A stretch of DNA of 7,001 bases, taken from JACVRW01 sp035947555 (GTDB lineage Bacteria > Actinomycetota > Thermoleophilia > Solirubrobacterales > Thermoleophilaceae). The first letter of the stretch is position 1. Every line of letters starts with the position of its first letter. Made by a program: the position numbers and the translations under genes. Shown piece after piece: positions 1 through 5,096 of this stretch. The stretch covers positions 1 to 7,001 of the forward strand of contig DASZJZ010000054.1 in the NCBI GenBank assembly GCA_035947555.1, read 5' to 3'. The notes beneath the pieces are model-generated. The model was given only the letters and a program-made list of their open reading frames with translations, did not search any database and was not told the DNA's origin.

Positions 1-32
1 GTCGCGCGCCGCCGGACCCACCCCGGAATCCT

Positions 33-1145
33 CTACTGAATGCCCGCGTCCCTGCAGGCTGATGCGTACTGCCCCGAGCAGATCTCGTCCACCGGGTAGA
101 ACTCGTCCTTGACGATCGTGTCCTGGATGTTCTCCTTGGTGACCGCGACCGGCTCGAGTAGGACCGACGGCACGGCCTTCATGCCGTTGTCCGTCTCGCC
201 GTTGATGAGGTCTGCGGGCGGCTCCTCGCCGCGGACCAGCGCCACGGCCAGCTCCGCCGCGGCCTCGGCCTCCGGCTTGATCGCCTTGTAGACCGTCATG
301 TACTGCTCGCCGATCAGGATCCGCTGGATCGCCGCCAGCTCGGCGTCCTGGCCGGTGGTCGGCCGCGTCTTCGGATCGATGCCGTTGCCCTTCATCGCCG
401 CGATCGCGCCACCGGCAGTCCCGTCGTTGGCGGCGTAGACGCCCACGAAGCCGTCCTTGCCGAGCGCCGTGATCGCCTGCTCCATCTGCTGCTGGGCCCG
501 GTCCGGGCTCCAGTCCGGCGTGTCGTACTCACGCGCCACGTTGAACGGGCTGTCGTCGATGACGCTGTGCGCGCCCTGCTTGAAGAGCGTCGCGTTGTTG
601 TCGGTGGGCGCGCCGTTGATCATCACGATGTCGCCCTGGGCGCCGTCCTCCTCGAGCTTCGAGACAAGGCTCTCGCCCTGCAGCTCGCCGACCTTCACGT
701 TGTCGAACGAGATGTAGTAGTCCACGTCCGCATCGAGGATCAGGCGGTCGTAGGAGATCACGGGGATGTCCTGCGACTTGGCCCGCGTGACGAGCGGTGC
801 CGCGGCGGCCGCGTCAACCGGGTCGAGCACGAGCACCTCGGCGCCCTGCGTGATCGCCGCCTCGGTCTGCTGCTGCTGCTGAGCGGCGTCCTGGTCGGCG
901 TTCGAGTAGATGATCTCGCAGTCCGGGCAGAGCTCCTTGACCTTGTTCTCGAAGTTCGGCCGGTCGTGAGCCTCGTAGCGGGCCGTCTTCGACTCCGGCA
1001 GGAGCAGCGCGATAGTGCCGCCGCCGCCATCGCCGCCGCCGCCACCACCGCCGCCGTCATCGTCGTCGTCGCCGCACGCGGCGACGGCCATCGCGAGGGC
1101 GAGTGCCATCACGACGGCGATCAGGCTCCAGCGTCTGTCCTTCAT
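33..1145 (-). CDS. xylF: Xylose-type sugar ABC transporter substrate-binding lipoprotein (XylF-like)
   Basis: Predicted extracellular lipid-anchored receptor that delivers a sugar, probably D-xylose, to an ABC permease. The 370-residue product has a lipoprotein signal (residues 1-23) with lipobox VAAC and lipidated Cys24, an Asp/Gly linker (25-43), then a periplasmic-binding-protein fold of the ribose/xylose class. From memory of E. coli XylF, matching blocks are DRLILDADVDYYISFDN (133-149) followed by KVGELQ, then DNNATLF (182-188), AANDGTAGGAI (238-248), and GQDAELAAI with MTVYK (265-287). Two cysteine pairs (73/76 and 356/364) could form disulfides. The start is ATG at 1145 because it gives the signal peptide and has a strong AGGAGG nine bases upstream. 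An in-frame extension to 1304 would lie inside the upstream regulator gene and encodes Arg-rich nonsense. It is the second gene of an operon with the ROK regulator. A related pentose or a multi-sugar (ChvE-like) specificity is possible. Confidence 0.93.
   Translation of the reverse strand: MKDRRWSLIAVVMALALAMAVAACGDDDDDGGGGGGGGDGGGGTIALLLPESKTARYEAHDRPNFENKVKELCPDCEIIYSNADQDAAQQQQQTEAAITQGAEVLVLDPVDAAAAAPLVTRAKSQDIPVISYDRLILDADVDYYISFDNVKVGELQGESLVSKLEEDGAQGDIVMINGAPTDNNATLFKQGAHSVIDDSPFNVAREYDTPDWSPDRAQQQMEQAITALGKDGFVGVYAANDGTAGGAIAAMKGNGIDPKTRPTTGQDAELAAIQRILIGEQYMTVYKAIKPEAEAAAELAVALVRGEEPPADLINGETDNGMKAVPSVLLEPVAVTKENIQDTIVKDEFYPVDEICSGQYASACRDAGIQ
1017..1073 (-). repeat. Trinucleotide low-complexity tract encoding an Asp/Gly linker
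   Basis: Runs of GAC/GAT and GGC/GGT codons encode five Asp, eight Gly, one Asp and four Gly directly after the lipidated Cys24-Gly25 of the sugar-binding protein. Such flexible acidic or glycine spacers are common behind the lipid anchor of actinobacterial binding proteins. The tract is prone to slippage, so its length may vary between strains or be misassembled. Confidence 0.8.
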
Positions 1146-1154
1146 GGGGGTTGT

Positions 1155-1166
1155 CCTCCTCCTCCT
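1155..1166 (-). promoter_or_regulatory. Extended Shine-Dalgarno of xylF overlapping the upstream stop codon
   Basis: Read on the minus strand, the TAG stop of the ROK gene (1167-1165) runs straight into a four-unit AGG/GAGG tract that ends nine bases before the xylF ATG. The anti-Shine-Dalgarno match is perfect and longer than needed. A ribosome finishing the regulator sits on the binding site of the next gene, which suggests translational coupling and fixes the xylF start. Confidence 0.85.
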
Positions 1167-2382
1167 AGGTTTCCGTCTCCGTCGCCTGCAGTGCCGGCAT
1201 CCGGGCACCCTGAGCCAGGCTGGCCTCCTGAAGGACGAGCGCCACGGCCCCGAGCAACTCGGCGCGCTCGCCGAGCTCCCCGGGGACGATCGAGACGTCC
1301 TCACCCGCGCTTGGTATGGCGCGGAGGCTGACCGACTCCCTGAGCGGGTCGAGCAGCAGGGCGCCGGCCTGGCCCATGCTGCCCCCGACCACGATCCGTT
1401 CGGGGTTCACCAGATTGCAGAGGTTCGCCACCGCCACCCCGATGTGGCGGCCGGCGTCGGCGATCGCCCGGCGGCAGCCGGGGTCGCCGTCGGCCGCCCG
1501 GCTCAGGACGGCCTCGGGGTCGAGCTCCTCGCCGAAGCTGCGCGAGAGCAGGCTGGCGATGGCCGCCGCGCCGGCGTAGGTCTCGAGGCAGCCGCGGTTG
1601 CCGCAGCGGCAGATGTCGCCGGTCTCGTCGATCGTCGTATGGCCGATCTCGCCGGCCGTGCCGCCGGCTCCTTCGAACAGCCGGCCGCCGATCACCATCC
1701 CGGCCCCGATGCCGGTGGCCAGCTTCAGGTACACGACGCTGGCGGCGCCGCGCCCGGCGCCCCAGGTGGACTCGGCGAGGGCTCCGAGGTTGGCGTCGTT
1801 CGCGACGCGCACGCGCAGGTCGAGCAGCTCCGCCATGCGCTCCTGCGGGGCGGTGCCGGCCCAGCCCGGCAGGATCGCCGAGGACCCGACCATCCCCGTC
1901 TTCTGCACGGGGCCGGGGATGCCCATCCCGACACCGATCACGCGGCCGCGGTCGGCGCCCAGGTCGTCGAGCAGCTCCTCGACCAGCTCGGCCGCCCTCA
2001 CCATGCCCTCGCCGGCCTCGTAGTCGTCGGTCATCTCGACCGACCGCTCGCCGAGCAGCTCGTGCGACAGGTCCGCTATCGCCAACGCCAGGTGGCGCTT
2101 GCCGAAGTCGATGCCGAGCGCGAAGCCGGCCGTGGAGTCCAGCGCGATGAGCGCCGGCGGGCGGCCGCTCCCGGCAGCCTCGCGGCCGCCGTCCTGGCGG
2201 TCCACCACGAGCCCCGCCTCCTGGAGCTCGGCCACGATGCTCGACACGGTCGAGCGCGACAGGCCCGTCCAGCGGGCGATGTCCGCTCGGCTCGCGACCC
2301 CAAGGGTCTGCAGCGCCTTCACCACCTTCTCCCGGTTCGACTCGCGCAGCGAGCCGAGCGCCCCGGGCTGCTCTCCTCTCAC
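1165..2382 (-). CDS. ROK-family transcriptional regulator (XylR/NagC type)
   Basis: Predicted sugar-responsive DNA-binding repressor of 405 residues, the usual length for ROK regulators. An N-terminal winged helix-turn-helix spans about residues 15-80: helix-turn-helix SRADIARWTGLSRSTVSSIV at 31-50, then a wing ending GSGRPPALIAL at 71-81. The ROK sugar-kinase-like domain follows, with NDAN at 195-198 (Asp196 is the catalytic-base position in ROK kinases), the ROK signature region about 217-248, GEIGH at 244-248, and the zinc motif CxCGxxGC (Cys258, Cys260, Cys265). The phosphate loop reads DFGKRH at 92-97 instead of the kinase DxGGT, so enzymatic kinase activity is unlikely. The start is GTG at 2382 with GGAGG ten bases upstream. 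It is the first gene of the operon with the xylose-type binding protein, so xylose is the likely inducer. Autoregulation from the AT-rich upstream region is inferred. Confidence 0.92.
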   Translation of the reverse strand: MRGEQPGALGSLRESNREKVVKALQTLGVASRADIARWTGLSRSTVSSIVAELQEAGLVVDRQDGGREAAGSGRPPALIALDSTAGFALGIDFGKRHLALAIADLSHELLGERSVEMTDDYEAGEGMVRAAELVEELLDDLGADRGRVIGVGMGIPGPVQKTGMVGSSAILPGWAGTAPQERMAELLDLRVRVANDANLGALAESTWGAGRGAASVVYLKLATGIGAGMVIGGRLFEGAGGTAGEIGHTTIDETGDICRCGNRGCLETYAGAAAIASLLSRSFGEELDPEAVLSRAADGDPGCRRAIADAGRHIGVAVANLCNLVNPERIVVGGSMGQAGALLLDPLRESVSLRAIPSAGEDVSIVPGELGERAELLGAVALVLQEASLAQGARMPALQATETET

Positions 2383-2390
2383 CGCCGCGC

Positions 2391-2420
2391 ATCCTCCATC
2401 GACCCAGGCGGGTTTGTCAA
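2391..2420 (-). promoter_or_regulatory. Candidate promoter for the ROK-xylF operon
   Basis: On the minus strand a perfect TTGACA (2420-2415) is followed after 18 bases by GAGGAT (2396-2391), a weak -10 that coincides with the regulator's Shine-Dalgarno. Transcription from it would begin almost at the GTG, giving a near-leaderless message. A competing minus-strand -10, TATAAC (2432-2427), lies upstream without a good -35 and would give a leader of about 38 bases that keeps the Shine-Dalgarno. Which is used cannot be decided from sequence. Confidence 0.3.
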
Positions 2421-2465
2421 GGCTTCGTTATAAGTTTTCTGTGTTAAGCCGGTTTTTTGTTTCGA
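2421..2465. promoter_or_regulatory. AT-rich island in the divergent region, candidate ROK operator and shared -10 element
   Basis: This is the only clearly AT-rich stretch in the window. It holds a perfect TTATAA palindrome (2428-2433) that reads as TATAAG on the plus strand and TATAAC on the minus strand, so it could serve as a -10 in both directions. It also has two TAAG steps (2431-2434 and 2445-2448), each followed by a T-run. ROK regulators of the NagC/XylR type are known to bind AT-rich operators, often beside their own gene. No convincing long inverted repeat is visible, so the operator assignment rests on position and composition. Confidence 0.4.
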
Positions 2466-2477
2466 GTCCGGTCGAAA
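2460..2477. repeat. Inverted repeat TTTCGA-N6-TCGAAA
   Basis: Two perfect 6-base arms (2460-2465 and 2472-2477) flank six unpaired bases, in the leader of the hydrolase gene and adjoining an AGGAGG. It may be a dimeric repressor half-site pair or a weak hairpin. It sits 31 bases upstream of the hydrolase ATG. Arms this short can arise by chance. Confidence 0.35.
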
Positions 2478-2508
2478 GGAGGATGACGGCTGGGCGGCGT
2501 GGTATGTC

Positions 2509-3702
2509 ATGGGGGTGGCCGTGGCCTCTCGGAGCTCGGGCGCCGTTCCCGCGGGGATCGAGGCGCTGGCAGGGCGCTACGACCCGGATGCGATCGACGT
2601 CCCGGGCGGGCGGGCCGTCGTGCGGCTGCGCGTGCGCGGGGCTGACGACTGGGACGCCCGGATCCAGGGCAGCCGCCTGCGCGTGGTCCGTGCGAGCGAG
2701 GCGGACGAGCCCGATGCCGTGATCGCCGCCGATCCGTCCACATGGATGCGGATCGCCGGTGACGTGCGGGCCGGCATGCAGGCCTTCCAGCGAGGCAGCC
2801 TGCGGGTGCGCGGCTCGCTGCACCTCGGGGTCGGCTTCCTGGCGGCCACGAGCGGGGACACGGCGGCGGGGCGGCTCAGCTTCTCACGATTGCGGACGAG
2901 CGCGGGGCAGATCTCCGTGCTGTCTGCGGGGGTCGGCCCGGACGTGCTGCTGTGCCTGCATGGGCTGGGGGGCACGAAGGCGTCGTTCCTTCCCACCGTG
3001 GCGGCGCTTGCCGATCGCTACCGCGTGGTGGCGATGGACCTCCCGGGCTTCGGCGAGTCGGACAAGCCGATCGGTGCGGCCTACGACTCGCAGTGGTTCG
3101 CCCGGTCCGCGTTCCAGACGCTCGACGCGCTCGAGGTCTCCTCGGCGCACATCGCCGGCAACAGCATGGGCGGGCGGATCGCGATCGAGGCAGGGCTGAT
3201 GGACCGCTCGCGTGTGCGCTCGCTTTCGCTATTGAGCCCGGCGCTGGCGTGGCTGCGCGATCGCCGCTGGGCCCCGGTGGTGCGGCTGCTGCGGCCCGAG
3301 CTCGGGCTCCTGCAGGTGACGCCACGGTCGGTGACCGAGCGGATCGTGCGCGGGCTCGTGCCCGGCGGGAACGACGGCTGGGTGGCCGCCGGCGTGGACG
3401 AGTTCCTGCGCGCCTACTTCACCCCGCGCGGCCGCGCCGCGTTCTACGCCGCCGCGCGCAACATCTACCTGGACCAGCCGCACGGCGACGACGGCTTCTG
3501 GAGCCGCCTCAGCGGTCTCTCCACGGACGCGCTGTTCATCTGGGGCCGGCACGACACCTTGGTGCCGATCGCCTTCATGAAGCACGTGGAGCGGGCCCTT
3601 CCGGCGGCGCGGCACGTGGAGCTGGATTGCGGGCACGTGCCGCAGCTGGAGCGGCCGCGCCAGACGCACGCGGCGATGCGGGACTTCATGCGGGAGCGGT
3701 AG
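2509..3702 (+). CDS. Alpha/beta-fold hydrolase with N-terminal SCP2-like sterol/lipid-carrier domain
   Basis: The 397-residue protein has two parts. Residues about 14-115 look like an SCP2 domain: alternating strands with RAVVRLRVRG, a DDWDARIQG turn, PDAVIAADPSTWMRIAGDVRAG, then GSLRVRGS. Residues about 130-397 are a classical alpha/beta hydrolase with oxyanion HGLGG (151-155), DLPGFGESDKP (177-187), nucleophile elbow GNSMGG (Ser219), acid Asp349 in WGRHDTLVP, and His376 in CGHVPQLERP, so the triad is intact. Known relatives cleave esters, C-C bonds or epoxides; the substrate here is unknown, though the SCP2 part suggests a lipophilic one. No signal peptide is present, so it is probably cytoplasmic. 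ATG 2509 is the first in-frame start after a TAA at 2431, but the only strong Shine-Dalgarno (AAAGGAGG, ending 2482) is 26 bases away. GTG 2515 or 2521 are alternatives. Transcribed divergently from the ROK gene. Confidence 0.88.
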   Translation: MGVAVASRSSGAVPAGIEALAGRYDPDAIDVPGGRAVVRLRVRGADDWDARIQGSRLRVVRASEADEPDAVIAADPSTWMRIAGDVRAGMQAFQRGSLRVRGSLHLGVGFLAATSGDTAAGRLSFSRLRTSAGQISVLSAGVGPDVLLCLHGLGGTKASFLPTVAALADRYRVVAMDLPGFGESDKPIGAAYDSQWFARSAFQTLDALEVSSAHIAGNSMGGRIAIEAGLMDRSRVRSLSLLSPALAWLRDRRWAPVVRLLRPELGLLQVTPRSVTERIVRGLVPGGNDGWVAAGVDEFLRAYFTPRGRAAFYAAARNIYLDQPHGDDGFWSRLSGLSTDALFIWGRHDTLVPIAFMKHVERALPAARHVELDCGHVPQLERPRQTHAAMRDFMRER

Positions 3703-3730
3703 CGGCGCCCGCGCACGAGGCACGCCCCAG

Positions 3731-3772
3731 CGGCCGCCGGCCGGGTGCGCGCCGGAGCGGTCGCGGCGGCCG
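3731..3772. terminator. GC-rich hairpin between convergent genes, possible bidirectional terminator
   Basis: A 9-base perfect inverted repeat (CGGCCGCCG at 3731-3739 and CGGCGGCCG at 3764-3772) with a 24-base loop lies in the 74-base gap between the convergent hydrolase and membrane-protein genes. There is no T-tract on either side, so it is not a canonical intrinsic terminator, and in such GC-rich DNA short inverted repeats are frequent. Its location where both genes must end is the main support. Confidence 0.3.
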
Positions 3773-3776
3773 GGCC

Positions 3777-5057
3777 TCAGAAGTCGCCGCCTCCGAAGTC
3801 CCCGCCGAAGCCGCCCCCGAAGTCGCCGCCGCCCCCGCCGAAGTCCCCGAAGTCGCCGAAGTCACCCGGATCCTCCGCGTACGCCTCGGCCGGCACGCCG
3901 AAGCCGGTGAACGCCCCGCCGAGCAGCGACCCGACGAGGAGGCCGGGCAGCAGGCCGGCGCCGAAGAACCCTCCCGCCCATGGCGCGAACGCCGGGCCCG
4001 CCTGCCAGTACGGGACGAGCTGGCCGTCCACCGGCACTTGCCGCGCGTGCGGGTCCTCGCCGTCGCGAATGCGCACGGCATCCGCCGCGCAAGCCGGCAC
4101 CGGGCGCGGCTGCCCGCCGGGCGGCGCCCACTCCACGTCGGTCACCGACGGGCCGTGGCGCGGGTCGAAGAAGCAGGGTGGGCGCCGTTCCGGCGCCGGC
4201 CGCCCGGCCAGCTCCGCCTTCGCCGCCTCCATCGCCCACCGCCCCTCCTCGAGGAGCTCGGTCACGCGCTGGAGGTCCTCGGGCCGGCGCGCCAGGTCGA
4301 GCGCTTCGCTTGCCTGCGTGTAGCGCTCGACGGCGAGGCCGTAGTGCTCCTTCGCCTCTGGGTCGACGTCCTTCATCTCCATGTCGATGTCGAGTGAGCG
4401 GATGTCGTCCCCGAGGGCGACCACGTCGTCGCGGGCCACCTCGCGCACCTCGGCGAACTCCGCCTCCGCCTGCCTGCGCCTGCTGCGGCGGCGGGAGAGC
4501 GACACCAGGGCGAGCGGGAGGGCGAGCAGCAGCAGGAGCAGGAGGCCGGTCGGGAACCCGCCGCCCTCCTCGCGTCCGCCGCCATCGACCTCACCGGCGC
4601 GGGCGTCGCCGACGCGGCGTACGAACTCGGTTAGCACGGCGGCGGCCCCGCGGTCGCGCTGGGCGTCGAAGGACTGGGACGCGAGCTCGCCGGCCTGGCC
4701 TCCGGGCAGCACGCCCTCGGTGGCTCCGGCGCGGAATGAGTCGCCGACGATGGCGGCGTAGGTGCCCGGCTCGTTGACCGCTTCGGCGAGCTCGAGCAGC
4801 GCGGCGTCCGGGTCGCCGCCCGCCTCGCGCGCGGCGGATGCCGGGAGGATCGCCAGGTAGAGCGGTCCGGCGTCCTCGCGGGCGATCGCCCCGCGGAGCC
4901 GCTCAGCCTGGTCCGCCGAGATCGCGCGCTCGGCGTCTGGGTCCACGTAGACGGGATCCGAGCGGAGGCGCTCAGCGGCGGTGGCCAGCCGGTCCTGCGC
5001 CTGGGCGGTACCGGCGAGCACGAGCAGCGCGGCTAGGAAGGCGACGAGGAGGCGCAC
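3777..5057 (-). CDS. Signal-peptide-bearing membrane protein with Gly-Asp-Phe tail, function unknown
   Basis: I recognise this as an actinobacterial hypothetical membrane-protein type, not a named gene. The 426 residues start with a signal peptide (1-20, ending AQA), then an extracytoplasmic domain (about 21-155) loosely reminiscent of TPM/DUF6676-like folds (VYVDPDAERAIS, GPLYLAILP). A Gly/Glu linker and a transmembrane helix (170-187) with an Arg-rich stop (189-195) follow. Next come a charged helical, possibly coiled-coil domain (196-285), a block with Cys295 and Cys323 (CFFDPRHGPSVTDVEW, VPACAADA), a second Gly-rich hydrophobic stretch (355-388), and a GDF-repeat tail (398-426). An envelope-associated role is inferred. 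GTG 5057 is the only possible start that keeps the signal peptide: an in-frame TAA sits 10 bases upstream, leaving no room for a normal Shine-Dalgarno. Divergent from the P450, convergent with the hydrolase. Confidence 0.85.
   Translation of the reverse strand: MRLLVAFLAALLVLAGTAQAQDRLATAAERLRSDPVYVDPDAERAISADQAERLRGAIAREDAGPLYLAILPASAAREAGGDPDAALLELAEAVNEPGTYAAIVGDSFRAGATEGVLPGGQAGELASQSFDAQRDRGAAAVLTEFVRRVGDARAGEVDGGGREEGGGFPTGLLLLLLLALPLALVSLSRRRSRRRQAEAEFAEVREVARDDVVALGDDIRSLDIDMEMKDVDPEAKEHYGLAVERYTQASEALDLARRPEDLQRVTELLEEGRWAMEAAKAELAGRPAPERRPPCFFDPRHGPSVTDVEWAPPGGQPRPVPACAADAVRIRDGEDPHARQVPVDGQLVPYWQAGPAFAPWAGGFFGAGLLPGLLVGSLLGGAFTGFGVPAEAYAEDPGDFGDFGDFGGGGGDFGGGFGGDFGGGDF
3780..3866 (-). 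repeat. Degenerate GAC-TTC-GG repeat encoding the GDF tail
   Basis: The last 29 codons of the membrane protein repeat GDF with variable extra glycines, and the frame ends in GGGDF before the stop. At DNA level it appears on the plus strand as repeated CCGAAGTC units. Tandem Gly/aromatic tails like this are typically disordered. The tract is a candidate for length variation. Confidence 0.75.
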
Positions 5058-5060
5058 GCC

Positions 5061-5090
5061 TTGGCGTTACCCGCCGCCGCGCGATACAAC
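5061..5090 (+). promoter_or_regulatory. Candidate leaderless promoter of the P450 gene
   Basis: TTGGCG (5061-5066) and TACAAC (5085-5090) are separated by 18 bases. A start site six to seven bases after the -10 would coincide with the GTG at 5097, as in leaderless actinobacterial genes. The -10 lacks the final T of the consensus, so the match is moderate. On the opposite strand, TAACGC (5069-5064) sits the same six bases before the GTG at 5057. Confidence 0.3.
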
Positions 5091-5096
5091 CTCCAC

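Noticed and set aside
1..32. Left-edge sequence searched for a terminator or next gene start
   Set aside because: Only 32 bases are present after the xylF stop, with no hairpin, T-run or start codon signal I could defend.
1146..1304. Upstream in-frame extension of the sugar-binding protein to 1304
   Set aside because: It would lie inside the ROK coding region, encodes an Arg-rich stretch and would bury the lipoprotein signal. ATG 1145 has an ideal Shine-Dalgarno.
1015..2433. Long plus-strand open frame antisense to the ROK gene and the xylF start
   Set aside because: It is rich in Arg, Ala, Gly and Pro with no recognisable domain, and is a by-product of high GC opposite a gene with strong family motifs.
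3780..3866. Repeated CCGAAGTC units considered as a CRISPR-like or operator array
   Set aside because: Spacing is irregular and in multiples of three, and the units are in-frame GDF codons at the end of a membrane-protein gene.
2952..4397. Long plus-strand open frame across the hydrolase end and the opposing membrane-protein gene
   Set aside because: It spans two real genes in the wrong frame, has low-complexity Arg/Ala composition and no plausible start signal.
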